From positions 1-64,000 of the forward strand of contig JAGAQG010000032.1 in NCBI GenBank assembly GCA_017622875.1: DNA of 64,000 bases. The letters run 5' to 3'. The position numbers were made by a program, and so were the translations under genes. This DNA comes from Lachnospiraceae bacterium. Its GTDB lineage: Bacteria > Bacillota > Clostridia > Lachnospirales > Lachnospiraceae. Below the pieces are notes generated by a model. That model saw only the letters and a list, made by a program, of their open reading frames with translations, was not told the DNA's origin and did not search any database. The stretch's first letter is position 1; each line of letters opens with the position of its first letter. Positions 42,965-54,167 of this stretch are shown one piece after another.

Positions 42965-43245
42965 AAGTAAAAAAGCCTTTCGTCTCTTATCCAAGAGACG
43001 AAAGACTATAATCTCACGCGGTACCACTCTTATTTGCGAATCACTCGCACACTCACCGGATACATTCATATCCTCGCCCCTGTAACGGTGGGTCTTCCGT
43101 CTGCTCCTACTCTCCTACGATTTCAGGCAGCTGCTCCAAGGCGAGTTCCGAACTTTCTCTCCTCTGCCTTTCACCACCCGGCAGCTCTCTGTGCTCAATT
43201 TCATCCGTACTATTCCTCTTCAACGCTTTAGCGTATTCACTTGCA
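42965..43245 (-). promoter_or_regulatory. T-box leader, probable leucine specifier
   Basis: On the minus strand the T-box AGAGTGGTACCGCG lies at about 43013-43027. A terminator stem (CTTTCGTCTCTT/AAGAGACGAAAG) with a T6 run follows (about 42970-43003). Upstream are the Stem I elements AGAGAGCTGCCGGGTGGTGAAAGGCAG (in parts) and the block GAACTCGCCTTGGAGC. In that block the triplet CTC after GAA occupies the expected specifier position, a leucine codon. This agrees with leuA as the third gene downstream. The leader fills the 338-base gap before the SGNH gene. Confidence 0.9.
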
Positions 43246-43249
43246 ATAA

Positions 43250-43278
43250 AGAATACCAAAATCACTATAAAATGTCAA
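43250..43278 (-). promoter_or_regulatory. promoter of the leucine T-box transcript
   Basis: Minus strand TTGACA (43273-43278), exactly 17 bp, TATTCT (43250-43255), directly after the stop of the CotH gene at 43282. Confidence 0.85.
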
Positions 43279-43281
43279 GTT

Positions 43282-45603
43282 CTATTCCGCCAGAAGAACA
43301 GATAGGGTATCTTTTCGAGTCTTTAAAAATTCACGAATGGACTGACAGCGATTATACGGATTCATTTTCCTGTAACAGCTGGTCTCCATGACGCTCATAG
43401 CTCCAATATGATCTTCATACCAACGAAGATTTTTCACGCCCGATTCCGATTCAAACGATTCCTCCAAAATCATCCAATCAATTGCAGGCACAAACTTAGA
43501 CTTCCAAGCCTCATTTACAGCGTTCCTAAAGTCTTCATGAATCCAGAAACTACTCCAGTATGCACTTAATGTTTCAGAATCCTTTAACCACATCTGTTCC
43601 ATCGGACCATACAAAAGGTAGGAATGTTCCATGTCCCACGGAAAACATGCATGTAACAGACCGTCTCCGGTTACGTCCGATTCTTTGTAGAAATAAATAC
43701 TGCTGCTCATGCTTCCTTCCTGCACAAGCTCATATAATAGCCACTGCATAACAAAACTGTCCATGTCGATATATTCTGAATAATGCTTTCCATAGCTGTT
43801 TTTCCCTGTTTTGGAATACAGCGCATCTTCAAATTCCTGCCAGTAATCAGCCATATAGTTTACCTGTTCCTTTGAAGAACAGCGTGCTCTTTTCATGGTC
43901 ACTTTCACGCCACGCTCCGTCACGAACCGGCTTTCCTTTAAATCATAATCTTCCACATCAATTTCCAAAAGATAGCCTCCGGTAATATCTTCCGGCTGCT
44001 TATCTACATCATAGAAATATCGTTCTGCAGAAGATTTTTCATCCTTCCATTCCTGAAATTCAAATCCGTCCAGATAATTGCTATTCAGCTTTTTGGTTTC
44101 TTCGTATAAATTCGAGATTTCAATGCGGTTTTCATCGATTTCAATCTTTTCAGCCAAAAAATAAACTCCGGCATACTCCCCTTCTACATAAAGATTAACC
44201 AGACGAAACTCTGGCGCATAATCAAACCCCAGCTCTTTGATCAGGGAAGTTGTTGTTACATAACTCATTAGAGAATCGTCTCTGTAACCTGCCAGGAGAA
44301 CGAAATCCTCATTCTCACCCATACCAAGAAAATCCACACGATTCTCCAATTTCAGATTATAGCTTTTCTTTTGTGCTGCCCAGGAATCGTTTCCGTGACC
44401 ATAAATGCCTTTTAATACTTCTTTTTCAATATTTCCAGACTGGTCCAGAATCATGATCATTCCCGGAATCTCTTCCCGTTTATTTTTATGAATATACTCC
44501 AGATCTTTATTTTTACTTAATTGAATATATAAGGTATCAATATTGTCTGCTGTGAGAAAATCAATCAGATATTGATATTCTCCCTGTGTATATAAGATTT
44601 CATTTTCTGATGCTGCTCTTGAAAATATTTCCTTATTCCCATAATTCGTTACTGCAGTCATCGTCATTGCTTCAGCCTCATAACCTGCCGGAATGGCAAT
44701 ACACCAATGATTATCATTTTGTGAATAATATCCTTTTAATTCGATTTCCTCATTATGAATATAAAGCTTGGCTGAAAGAGCTTCTAAAACCTCTGCCTTA
44801 TCAGTACTCAGTCTCAGTTCCCCATCAACATCCCACAAACACAACTCATAGTCATCATGAAATGCACTGCTCCTTGATAAATTTGCATTTAAGTTACTTT
44901 TTGCCGTCTCCGCATCAATTCGTTCCTCTTCACCATCTGCGAGAATATATTCGCCTTCATTTTTATAATAGCACTGCTCTACCCATCCGGTGTGCAGTTC
45001 ACCCACAATCTGTTCCCCTGTAACTACACAATTAAAAATGTATCCGAAAAACTTTCCTGCAACCGTACCATGCGTTTCACCTGTTGTTCTTGCATCCAGA
45101 TCACAATTTAATACCACTGCATTCACCATAGACTGTGCAGTAAGTGCACCACAAATATTCCCTTCAAAATCGCAGTTTTCTAACCGTAGATTTTTAATGA
45201 TACCTCCAAGATTTGCAAACATTCCTGATACGCCATTCGGATTTATGATCTGTAGATTTCGAATGGTATGCCCATTACCGTTAAAAGTACCTTTAAATTC
45301 AATCAGTTCTTCACTCTGCAGACCAATTGGCATAACATTTTCCACACCCAAAAAATCCAAATCTGCATTCAGCCTGATTTCGCACCATTCGTACTTGTTC
45401 CCGTCAGCAACTGTCTCCGAAAATTTCAGATAATCTTCTACACTCGTAATCTCGTAGATACCTTCCTTTTCTTCTGTTGAAAATTCTTCATAAGAAACTG
45501 CCTGCTCTAACTGCTCCCGATATCCCAGCACCAGAAATACCAATATTGTGATCATCGCCGCCATGATCAGGACAAACAGCCCTTTTCTACTTCCACTTTT
45601 CAT
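43282..45603 (-). CDS. CotH kinase family protein with N-terminal beta-helix-like region
   Basis: This 773-residue protein has an N-terminal signal anchor (about residues 8-25). Residues about 90-200 have GLUG/beta-helix-like repeats (NGNGHTIRNLQI, GGIIKNLRLENC). The CotH domain (about 400-770) shows KSYNLKLENRVDFLGMG, LLAGYRDDSLMSYV, YAGVYFLAEKIEIDENRIE and MDSFVMQWLLYELVQE...FPWDMEHSY. CotH in Bacillus is an atypical secreted/spore-coat protein kinase; extracytoplasmic homologues in gut Clostridia have unknown targets. It ends just before the T-box promoter. Confidence 0.82.
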   Translation of the reverse strand: MKSGSRKGLFVLIMAAMITILVFLVLGYREQLEQAVSYEEFSTEEKEGIYEITSVEDYLKFSETVADGNKYEWCEIRLNADLDFLGVENVMPIGLQSEELIEFKGTFNGNGHTIRNLQIINPNGVSGMFANLGGIIKNLRLENCDFEGNICGALTAQSMVNAVVLNCDLDARTTGETHGTVAGKFFGYIFNCVVTGEQIVGELHTGWVEQCYYKNEGEYILADGEEERIDAETAKSNLNANLSRSSAFHDDYELCLWDVDGELRLSTDKAEVLEALSAKLYIHNEEIELKGYYSQNDNHWCIAIPAGYEAEAMTMTAVTNYGNKEIFSRAASENEILYTQGEYQYLIDFLTADNIDTLYIQLSKNKDLEYIHKNKREEIPGMIMILDQSGNIEKEVLKGIYGHGNDSWAAQKKSYNLKLENRVDFLGMGENEDFVLLAGYRDDSLMSYVTTTSLIKELGFDYAPEFRLVNLYVEGEYAGVYFLAEKIEIDENRIEISNLYEETKKLNSNYLDGFEFQEWKDEKSSAERYFYDVDKQPEDITGGYLLEIDVEDYDLKESRFVTERGVKVTMKRARCSSKEQVNYMADYWQEFEDALYSKTGKNSYGKHYSEYIDMDSFVMQWLLYELVQEGSMSSSIYFYKESDVTGDGLLHACFPWDMEHSYLLYGPMEQMWLKDSETLSAYWSSFWIHEDFRNAVNEAWKSKFVPAIDWMILEESFESESGVKNLRWYEDHIGAMSVMETSCYRKMNPYNRCQSIREFLKTRKDTLSVLLAE

Positions 45604-45624
45604 GGAAATCAGCTCCTTTTTCGT

Positions 45625-47110
45625 TTACCGTGTAATGTCTGCTACATATTCATCCATTACTTTCAAACGTTCTTTCACATAAGCCTTAAACAAGCTCAAC
45701 TTTTCTTCTTTTTCAATATAATGTGCGTGAGGCCACCGATTTGCTTCTCTCTCATACGCTCCTGAATCAAAGATCTGACTTTCGTATTCATCCAGCATCT
45801 GCATCACAGCCTCTTCTGACCAGCCAGTTTCCCGAAGTTCTTTATATCTTTTTGCAATCAACACTTTGATGCTCTCATCATTATTTTCCATAAGTACATG
45901 TACCACATTTTTGTCCATAATCAGATTCGTGTCTGAACCAAATGTATACTGTCCGGTGGCATAGGACGCAGCCCAGTTATATTCATTGCCCCATGAAAGG
46001 TCAAAATCCCATGGCGTGATCAAAAATCTCCCCTGATTGTCGTAAGCCTTATAAGTCAGATATATATTTTTCGTATCTCCTTCATGTGCATTGTCCACGC
46101 CCTGAATCAGATTAAAGAACAGATATACATCTATGGCATTTCCGATATCTACCAGATCATACAAGGCATCATTATCCTCTTCCGCCGCATGATCCAGAAG
46201 TGAATGATATGTAATCAATGTCTGCCGATTCTCTTCCGTGAAGTTTCCGCTCTCACTCCACCGGAAATCCAATGGCATATAATCCCATGTAGTGATCATT
46301 AAAAAATGTTTCCACATACCGGTATTCCATGCCGTTTTTTACACCAAAAACGTTATTGTCAGCGCAGGATGCATACCATAAATTCGCAGAAAATACATTC
46401 CGGACTTTTTCCTGATCATTGTATCCGGCATAGAGCATCCAGTCACCGTCACTTCGCATGCCCAGAACAGACTGCTGGTTTTCTTCCGGATATTCCTTTT
46501 TCAGATTCTCTACCAGCGTCACTTTATATCCTTTCTTTTCGTAGCTTGCTGTAGTAACGCCCCTGATTCGCATTTTTCCTTCTGAAACCAGTTCTCTTTT
46601 CTGTGCTTCCACACGATTATCAAACAATTCAAATGTAATATCCACATCCAGATCTGCCGGCTCTTCGTAAAAATGAATCGACACAATCGGCAAAGTCGTA
46701 CATTTCATCACGTATTCACGATAAGAGGTATCATCATAAGCCACGCACTCAATGCTTACATTATCTGCAATCGTTTCATCACTGATCTTCATATCTTTAA
46801 CAGCCAGTTTGACATTGCCATCTCTTGCTGTATACCCGATTTCCGGGTCATACGCATCTGGATCATCTTCAATCAGCGAATAATAGAAGCACTTGTCAAT
46901 GCTGTCATAGACCGCCTGATAATCATTAAATGTCATTTCTAAAATAAGCTCTTCTGCGGTTTCAGTCCGCTGTGCAATCAGTGTCTGGTAAGTTTCTTCG
47001 CTGACACACAATTTTGAAAACCTTCTGGTCGTCTGAAAGAAAAACACAAAATAAATTATGAAAAAAACAGAGATTCCCAACACAATACAGGAAATAATTT
47101 TTTTATTCAT
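45625..47110 (-). pseudogene. CotH kinase family gene, broken by an internal deletion/frameshift
   Basis: Two frames carry the two halves. The 5' half (47110 to 46253, signal anchor then VLGMRSDGDWMLYAGYNDQEKVRNVF and FFNDHYMGLYAIGFPVE) stops at TGA 46253. The 3' half, in another frame, runs from about 46260 to 45625 and holds WSESGNFTEENRQT and LITPWDFDLSWGNEYN. Against the intact paralogue at 47217 about 45-50 residues are missing at the join, so a deletion whose length is not a multiple of three removed part of the kinase core. It is 21 bp upstream of the next CotH gene. Confidence 0.78.
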
Positions 47111-47174
47111 TTCTCACTCCGCCTGAAATACAATTCTATCAAGCTCCATACTACCATATTCCGACATAAATGAA

Positions 47175-47202
47175 AAGAACCCAAGGAATCCCTTAGGTTC
47201 TT
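47175..47202 (-). terminator. terminator after the leu-operon CotH gene
   Basis: AAGAACC-AAGG and CCTT-GGTTCTT pair over about 12 bp, followed by TTTCATTT on the minus strand, just after the stop at 47217. Confidence 0.65.
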
Positions 47203-47216
47203 CATACATAACATCA

Positions 47217-48836
47217 TTATCTGCATTCATTCAAAAACGAAGCGTAATATCCATCTAAAAATGCAAGTCTTCTCTCATGAAATTCCAGTATTTCTTCCAG
47301 CGAATCCTCGTGTGGACTTTCCGGCCACTTTTTCATATCTCTGGACAATGCACCTGAAGAATCCAGCTCCGTCCTATATTTCTCGGCAATTTCCTGCACA
47401 TGACCTGTACTCAAAATCCCCATTCGAAGTTCCTGCCATTTTTCATTTAACGCTCTGGCAAACTCCTCATTTTCGGATTCCAGTAAAATCTCTGAAATCA
47501 TAAAATCCTTCATAACTTCCTCTGCCCACTCCAAATTATATATCGTTCGGTCATCTTCCTCCAAAAGAAAGTCTTCACCAAAGGTATAATTCAAATCCCA
47601 CGGCAGCTTCCACAGGGTATAATCACCATTATTTTGTCTATCTGCTGCGATATACAAATTTTTATACAGATTATCAGAAGCATATAAGGCTTGTATATAG
47701 AGATCTATATTCAATACATTATCCAAATCCATATGCTCCTGGATATAAGCATACAACGCATCCGCACTCACTGTTTCTTCTTCATAATCAAAGTTCGTAG
47801 CTTTTATGTATTCAATCATCGGCTGCCATGTTTCTTTTGAGATTTCCTGATTTCCCGGTTTTATTACCTGTCCACAATAATTTCCTCTGGCATTAAAATC
47901 TTCTACATACCGGTCTCCCTCTTCCGGCCATGAATAACCTTTATAAAGTACATCTTCGTCTTTATTAAGGGACAATTGTTTATAGTCAATCTGCTCCATC
48001 ATACCATAAAGACCATTGTACTCATCATTTACCACCAGTTCAAAAAACTCCATATCGGTACCGGCATCATAAGGCGACTGTGTTGTTTCGGCAATTTCAT
48101 TCCATAGCTCCATACAGACCATTTCTTTTACTTTCGTTGCATCGGAATATAACGCATTTAATTTCCAGTCATCATCTTCTCTAAGCCCCAGCATTTCCAT
48201 TTTAAACGGCGAGCCATCTGCATTTACAAGATCTAAATTCCATCCCTGTTTTGGAAAAATTCGACTGGTCTTTCCGCGCAGATCATAGTACCCATAACAA
48301 TATGTAACTTCATAACGACCACTATCATTATGAAAAGGGTCCAGCACTGTGACCTCACAGAAGAAATAATCCTCTTCCAGCGTTTCCAGTTTTTCCAGTT
48401 TTAGCATTGGCAGTCCAGTAAATACCATTTTCCCTGTTTTCAAAACCTCATGATCCGTTACCACAAATGAGAATTCATGACCTTCCTCAATTGCTCGTTC
48501 CAGGTCTTTCCAGTAAGGATCTTCACACCAATAGACTTTCATTTTATCTTCCGGCACTGAAAATTTCATTTCAAACAGCCATCGTCCGGAATCTATTTGC
48601 GGTAAATAGTACAGATCATTCTCTTTATCATAAGGAATCTTTTCACCATTGCACAAAATCCCTATTGTTGAATCCTTTGCTATGGTAAGGGACGATTTCA
48701 AATTTTCCAACTGCCTTTTAGAAATCATCGAACCTACAATGGTTTGCTGCAGCTGAACACCCAAAAGCGTCAGTAAAACAATCAGCAGTAACAGTAAGGT
48801 GCATAACAGCATAGAAACTTTTTTCTTATCGTTCAT
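47217..48836 (-). CDS. CotH kinase family protein overlapping leuD
   Basis: This 539-residue protein has an N-terminal signal anchor (about residues 8-30). The CotH domain occupies most of the rest: [36 protein letters not shown] (in parts), [25 protein letters not shown], and [11 protein letters not shown]...[12 protein letters not shown], carrying the conserved kinase Asp/Asn positions. Its ATG lies 11 bases inside the end of leuD, so its translation is coupled to the leucine operon. A terminator follows. Target unknown. Confidence 0.82.
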   Translation of the reverse strand: MNDKKKVSMLLCTLLLLLIVLLTLLGVQLQQTIVGSMISKRQLENLKSSLTIAKDSTIGILCNGEKIPYDKENDLYYLPQIDSGRWLFEMKFSVPEDKMKVYWCEDPYWKDLERAIEEGHEFSFVVTDHEVLKTGKMVFTGLPMLKLEKLETLEEDYFFCEVTVLDPFHNDSGRYEVTYCYGYYDLRGKTSRIFPKQGWNLDLVNADGSPFKMEMLGLREDDDWKLNALYSDATKVKEMVCMELWNEIAETTQSPYDAGTDMEFFELVVNDEYNGLYGMMEQIDYKQLSLNKDEDVLYKGYSWPEEGDRYVEDFNARGNYCGQVIKPGNQEISKETWQPMIEYIKATNFDYEEETVSADALYAYIQEHMDLDNVLNIDLYIQALYASDNLYKNLYIAADRQNNGDYTLWKLPWDLNYTFGEDFLLEEDDRTIYNLEWAEEVMKDFMISEILLESENEEFARALNEKWQELRMGILSTGHVQEIAEKYRTELDSSGALSRDMKKWPESPHEDSLEEILEFHERRLAFLDGYYASFLNECR

Positions 48837-49311
48837 TAATGTAATTAATCAGACCTTCTGCTTTAATGATCTTCTGCATAAATTCAGGAAATGCCTGTCC
48901 CTGATACTGGGTTCCTTTTGTGCGGTCATAAATGATTCCGCTGTCAAAATCTACTTCTACTACATCGCCTGCTTCGATTTCTCTTGCAGCTTCCACACAT
49001 TCGATGATTGGAAGACCAATGTTAATTGCATTGCGATAGAAAATTCTGGCAAATGTTTCTGCGATCACGCAGGAAATGCCGGATTCTTTGATTACCATTG
49101 GTGCATGTTCACGGGAGGAACCGCAGCCAAAGTTTTTATTTGCAACCATAATATCGCCTGGTTTTACGTTTTTCACGAAATCCTTGTCGATATCTTCCAT
49201 ACAATGCTCTGCAAGCTCTTTTTTATCAGCGATTGCCAGATATCTTGCAGGAATAATAACGTCTGTATCTACGTTGTCACCATATTTAAAAACTGTACCT
49301 TTTGCCTGCAT
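48826..49311 (-). CDS. leuD: 3-isopropylmalate dehydratase small subunit
   Basis: This 161-residue protein is of the short LeuD type common in Clostridia and archaea. Visible motifs are [15 protein letters not shown] (about 10-24), [12 protein letters not shown] (about 58-69) and the central [15 protein letters not shown]. With LeuC it isomerises 2- to 3-isopropylmalate. It begins 9 bp after leuC and its last 11 bases overlap the next gene (CotH). Confidence 0.95.
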   Translation of the reverse strand: MQAKGTVFKYGDNVDTDVIIPARYLAIADKKELAEHCMEDIDKDFVKNVKPGDIMVANKNFGCGSSREHAPMVIKESGISCVIAETFARIFYRNAINIGLPIIECVEAAREIEAGDVVEVDFDSGIIYDRTKGTQYQGQAFPEFMQKIIKAEGLINYINER

Positions 49312-49320
49312 AATGACCTC

Positions 49321-50589
49321 CTATAATCCAAGCTCTGCCGGAGCTGAAATCTTACCTGTGATGGCACTTGCTGCTGCAACTGCAGGGCTTGCAAGATATA
49401 CTTCACTGTCTACATGTCCCATACGTCCTACGAAGTTACGGTTTGTAGTAGATACGCAGCGTTCTCCTGCTGCCAAAATACCCATATAGCCGCCAAGACA
49501 TGGTCCGCAGGTCGGTGTGCTGACTACTGCACCTGCTTCGATAAATGTCTTAATTAAGCCTTCTTCCAATGCCTGAAGGTAAATATTCTGTGTACCTGGA
49601 ATAATGATGACACGAAGGCCTTTCTTACACTGGCGTCCTTTTAAGATTTCTGCTGCTGCACGAAGGTCATCCATACGTCCATTTGTACAGGAACCGATGA
49701 CAACCTGATCGATCACAACATCTTCTGTGATCTCATCCACAGTTTTTGTGTTTTCCGGTAAGTGTGGGAAAGCAACTGTAGATTTTAATGTGCTTAAATC
49801 GATGGTATATTCTTCATCATAAACTGCATCTTCATCAGCTTCGAAGATCTTGTATTCTTTCTTTGAATGTTCCTTCATGTACTGAATTGCAAGATCATCT
49901 ACTGGGAAAATACCATTCTTTCCGCCGGCTTCGATTGCCATGTTTGCGATTGTGAAACGATCATCCATCGTAAGATACTGGATACCTTCACCAACGAATT
50001 CCATAGATTTATATAAAGCACCGTCAACACCGATCATACCGATGATATGTAAGATCACGTCTTTACCGCTGACCCATTTAGATGGCTTTCCAACAATATT
50101 AAATTTGATTGCAGATGGTACTTTGAACCATGCTTTACCTGTTGCCATACCGGCAGCCATATCTGTGCTTCCTACACCTGTAGAGAACGCACCCAAAGCA
50201 CCGTAAGTGCATGTATGAGAGTCCGCACCAATGATCACATCACCGGCAACTGTTAATCCCTGTTCCGGTAATAATGCATGTTCGATTCCCATTTTCCCTA
50301 CGTCAAAATAGTTTGTTACATCATGTTTACATGCAAATTCTCTTACACATTTGCAGTTTTCTGCGGATTTAATATCCTTGTTTGGAATAAAGTGGTCCAT
50401 AACAAGGGCAATCTTATCTTTATCAAAAACAGTTTTCACTGTCATTTTGTCCATTTCACGAATTGCGACCGGTGTGGTAATGTCATTTCCAAGTACCAGG
50501 TCAAGATTTGCTTCGATTAACTGGCCTGCTTCTACCTTTTCAAGTCCTGCTGCCTGTGCCAGAATCTTCTGAGTCATGGTCATTCCCAT
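49321..50589 (-). CDS. leuC: 3-isopropylmalate dehydratase large subunit
   Basis: This 422-residue aconitase-family subunit carries the 4Fe-4S cluster cysteines in [13 protein letters not shown] (near residue 300) and [10 protein letters not shown] (near 360-363), together with [15 protein letters not shown]. The length fits the short LeuC type that pairs with the short LeuD. AGGAG precedes the ATG at 50589. It is separated from ilvC by a terminator-like hairpin, so it may have reduced read-through plus its own promoter. leuB is not in the window. Confidence 0.95.
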   Translation of the reverse strand: MGMTMTQKILAQAAGLEKVEAGQLIEANLDLVLGNDITTPVAIREMDKMTVKTVFDKDKIALVMDHFIPNKDIKSAENCKCVREFACKHDVTNYFDVGKMGIEHALLPEQGLTVAGDVIIGADSHTCTYGALGAFSTGVGSTDMAAGMATGKAWFKVPSAIKFNIVGKPSKWVSGKDVILHIIGMIGVDGALYKSMEFVGEGIQYLTMDDRFTIANMAIEAGGKNGIFPVDDLAIQYMKEHSKKEYKIFEADEDAVYDEEYTIDLSTLKSTVAFPHLPENTKTVDEITEDVVIDQVVIGSCTNGRMDDLRAAAEILKGRQCKKGLRVIIIPGTQNIYLQALEEGLIKTFIEAGAVVSTPTCGPCLGGYMGILAAGERCVSTTNRNFVGRMGHVDSEVYLASPAVAAASAITGKISAPAELGL

Positions 50590-50623
50590 AGCATTGTTCT
50601 CCTAAACTCTTCACTTTTATAAA

Positions 50624-50652
50624 AAAGGGCCAGGCCTATGAAGCCCAGCCCC
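50624..50652 (-). terminator. terminator after ilvC
   Basis: GGGCTGGGC and GCCTGGCCC pair over 9 positions (two G-U), followed by TTTTTTAT on the minus strand, between ilvC and leuC. Confidence 0.75.
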
Positions 50653-50665
50653 TGTTTGTTAATGA

Positions 50666-51712
<1,047 letters not shown>

Positions 51713-51821
51713 TCACATTTCTTTTCCGGTGATTCGAACCGGATAATATATATTAAGTCCTTTCAGACTCAGTAAAGCGAATCCCATCGCTTTGCTTACT
51801 TAATAAACTATGTATGGATCT

Positions 51822-52382
51822 TTAATCAAAGTCCGGATCACACTGATCGTAGTATACAAGCTTTCCTGTCTCATCAAAGGTTTCATGAGGTACTTTTACG
51901 TCAAAGGTACCACGGGAAAGACCTGTAAGACCTGTTCTTGCAAGCTCAAGAATCTCATAGCCGTCTAACATATTGATGAAAGCTTCCAGCTTTGACTGAT
52001 TTCCTGTAAGCTCGATTACCAGTGATTCTTTTGCTACGTCGATAATATTTGCTCTGAAAATGTTTGCCACGGAAATGACTTCCTGACGGTCATCTGCATT
52101 TGCGGCGATTTTCAGTAACAGAAGCTCTCTGCAGACAGAAGAACCGGAGTCCAGTCTCTTAATATCCAGAACATCTTCCAGCTTCATTAACTGTGCTTCA
52201 ATCTGTCCTAACACCTGATCATCTCCAGTAGATACGATTGTCGCTCTGGAAAATCTAGGATCTGCAGTTGTACCTACAGTTAAACTGTCAATGTTGTAGC
52301 CTCTTCGGGTGAACAGACCTGCGATTCGGCTTAACATACCGGCTGTATTAGCCATTAAAATTGAAAATACAACTTTTTTCAT
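51822..52382 (-). CDS. ilvN: acetolactate synthase small (regulatory) subunit
   Basis: This 186-residue protein carries an N-terminal ACT domain (MKKVVFSILMANTAGMLSRIAGLFTRRGYNIDSL, about 1-75) that senses valine and a C-terminal ALS_ss domain (about 85-170). The ATG at 52382 is the likely start (AAGGGA upstream); six more codons are open. The catalytic subunit gene ilvB is not adjacent, which is unusual. It is the first gene after a strong promoter and a palindromic leader. Confidence 0.92.
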   Translation of the reverse strand: MKKVVFSILMANTAGMLSRIAGLFTRRGYNIDSLTVGTTADPRFSRATIVSTGDDQVLGQIEAQLMKLEDVLDIKRLDSGSSVCRELLLLKIAANADDRQEVISVANIFRANIIDVAKESLVIELTGNQSKLEAFINMLDGYEILELARTGLTGLSRGTFDVKVPHETFDETGKLVYYDQCDPDFD

Positions 52383-52405
52383 AATATCATCCCTTGCCAT
52401 TTCTT

Positions 52406-52436
52406 TTTCACAATTTTAACGTGGTAAATTGTGAAA
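52406..52436 (-). promoter_or_regulatory. palindrome in the ilvN leader
   Basis: A perfect 11-bp inverted repeat, TTTCACAATTT (52406-52416) and AAATTGTGAAA (52426-52436), with a 9-bp centre. It lies 8-38 bases after the probable start point, so it could be a repressor operator or an mRNA hairpin. Confidence 0.55.
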
Positions 52437-52450
52437 TTGCTGTTCTGTTT

Positions 52451-52479
52451 ATCTTAACAAGTTAACCTGCTAATGTCAA
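52451..52479 (-). promoter_or_regulatory. promoter of ilvN
   Basis: Minus strand TTGACA (52474-52479), 17 bp, TAAGAT (52451-52456). The spacer and -10 contain TTAAC-AA-GTTAA, a second short palindrome. Confidence 0.8.
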
Positions 52480-53348
52480 CCCAAAATGTGGCACATTTTT
52501 GCAATATATTGTGGTGTGGTACCACAGCATCCTCCAATAACAGACGCACCTTTTTCGTATAAATTTTTCATACATTCTGCAAAAGTATCTGCATCCATGC
52601 TGTAGTGGGCAACACCTTTTTCGTCAATCTGAGGAATTCCTGCATTTGGTTTTGCCAGTACCGGAATGTCCAGATTATTTTTCAGATTGCGTACTACTGC
52701 TTCCAACTGGTCAGGTCCCACTGCACAGTTCAGTCCTACAGAATCTGCACCCATTTCCTGCAATGTCACTGCCGCATCCACAATGCTTCCGCCAAAGTAC
52801 AGACTTCCATCTCCCTCACAGGTAAAAGAAAGCGTCAAAGGCAGCTTGCATTCTGCCGCTGCAGCATCGCAGATTACCATAGCCTCATCCAGAGAAAGCA
52901 AGGTTTCTGCCGCAAGATAATCTACTCCGGCCTCGCAAAGATAGGAAATCTGTTCTTTATAGATATCTAACAGTTTTTCATAGGTCATCGTTCCAAATGG
53001 TTCTAAAGGCTGGCTTGTGGTGCTTAAATTCCCGGCCACAAGTGCCCTGCCTTCTACCGCATCTTTCGCCATCTTTACATTTTCAAGATTTAATCTTTTC
53101 ACCTCAGATTCCAGTCCCATAGAGGTGAGACTGAAACGGTTCGCAAGGAAGGTGGGTGCATAAACCGCCATGCTTCCTGCATCCACATAATCTTTCTTTA
53201 ATTTCATCAGAATATCCGGATGTTCATTAACCCAAAGTTCAGAGCATACTCCTGGAGGCATCCCCTGAAGTCGCAAATTAGAACCTGTAGCACCGTCTAA
53301 AATGATCGGTCCATTTTTTAAAAGATTTCTAAATTCCTGTTTTGTCAT
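52476..53348 (-). CDS. homocysteine S-methyltransferase family protein
   Basis: This 290-residue single-domain protein has the N-terminal ILDGATGSNL, central LNCAVGP (zinc Cys) and C-terminal GGCCGT (two zinc Cys) of the family. It covers only the homocysteine-binding barrel of methionine synthase, so the methyl donor could be S-methylmethionine or a methylfolate/cobalamin protein supplied by another gene. It lies between the ABC transporter genes and ilvN, on the same strand, 24 bp after the ABC ATPase. Confidence 0.88.
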   Translation of the reverse strand: MTKQEFRNLLKNGPIILDGATGSNLRLQGMPPGVCSELWVNEHPDILMKLKKDYVDAGSMAVYAPTFLANRFSLTSMGLESEVKRLNLENVKMAKDAVEGRALVAGNLSTTSQPLEPFGTMTYEKLLDIYKEQISYLCEAGVDYLAAETLLSLDEAMVICDAAAAECKLPLTLSFTCEGDGSLYFGGSIVDAAVTLQEMGADSVGLNCAVGPDQLEAVVRNLKNNLDIPVLAKPNAGIPQIDEKGVAHYSMDADTFAECMKNLYEKGASVIGGCCGTTPQYIAKMCHILG

Positions 53349-53372
53349 AATTTTTCCAAGTTTCCTTTGCTC

Positions 53373-54167
53373 TTAAGCAAGCATCATTCTGTCGTTTGCG
53401 AATTCTCCGCCGCTTGCCTGTTCGAATTTCTGAAGAAGGTCTGCAACTGTTAATTTTGCCTTTTCTTCTCCTTCTGCATCAAAGATAATGCGTCCTTCGT
53501 GCATCATGATAATACGGTTTCCGAGACGAAGGGCATCTTTCATATTGTGAGTGATCATGAGCGTTGTCAGATTATTTTCTGTAACGATCTTATTTGTAAT
53601 GTCAAGTACCGTCTTTGCTGTTTTCGGATCCAGTGCTGCTGTATGTTCATCTAATAAAAGCAGATTTGGATTTTTTAAGGTAGCCATTAAAAGTGTCAGT
53701 GCCTGACGCTGTCCACCGGAGAGAAGTCCTACTTTGGACGTCATACGTGTTTCTAATCCAAGTCCCAAAATTTTCAGTTTTTCAGCGTAAACTTCAGATT
53801 CTTCCTTCGTGACACCCCAGCCAAGACCACGCTTTTCTCCTCGTCTGTAAGCCAGTGCCAGGTTTTCATCAATCTGCATACCTGCAGCAGTTCCAAACAT
53901 CGGGTCCTGGAATACACGGCCTAAATGTTTTGCTCTTTTGTGTTCCGGCTGTCGGCTGATATCTTCTCCATTTAAAATGATCTTTCCGCCATCAATCGGG
54001 TATACACCGGCGATCATATTTAAGAGCGTAGATTTACCCGCACCATTGCCGCCGATAACCGTTACGAAATCGCCTTCTTTTAGATGCAGATTTAACCCGC
54101 GAAGAGCCTTCTTCTCATTGATCGTACCTTTATTGAATGTTTTATAAACGTTTGATACTGTTAACAT
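53373..54167 (-). CDS. ABC transporter ATP-binding protein (TrpXYZ-type)
   Basis: This 264-residue ATPase has Walker A GGNGAGKSTLLN (about 38-49), Q-loop, signature LSGGQRQAL (near 145), Walker B LLLLDEHTAALD (near 165) and switch His (MITHNM). The LDEHTAALDP variant and the neighbouring permease and binding protein identify the TrpXYZ/BmpA-like family. It directly follows the permease gene (1-bp spacing). Confidence 0.93.
   Translation of the reverse strand: MLTVSNVYKTFNKGTINEKKALRGLNLHLKEGDFVTVIGGNGAGKSTLLNMIAGVYPIDGGKIILNGEDISRQPEHKRAKHLGRVFQDPMFGTAAGMQIDENLALAYRRGEKRGLGWGVTKEESEVYAEKLKILGLGLETRMTSKVGLLSGGQRQALTLLMATLKNPNLLLLDEHTAALDPKTAKTVLDITNKIVTENNLTTLMITHNMKDALRLGNRIIMMHEGRIIFDAEGEEKAKLTVADLLQKFEQASGGEFANDRMMLA

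Noticed and set aside
51725-51743. tRNA T-arm-like sequence (CCGGTTCGAATCACCGG on the minus strand)
   Set aside because: It forms a 6-bp hairpin, but the TTCGAAT loop is out of register for a T-arm and no acceptor, D or anticodon arms are found around it.
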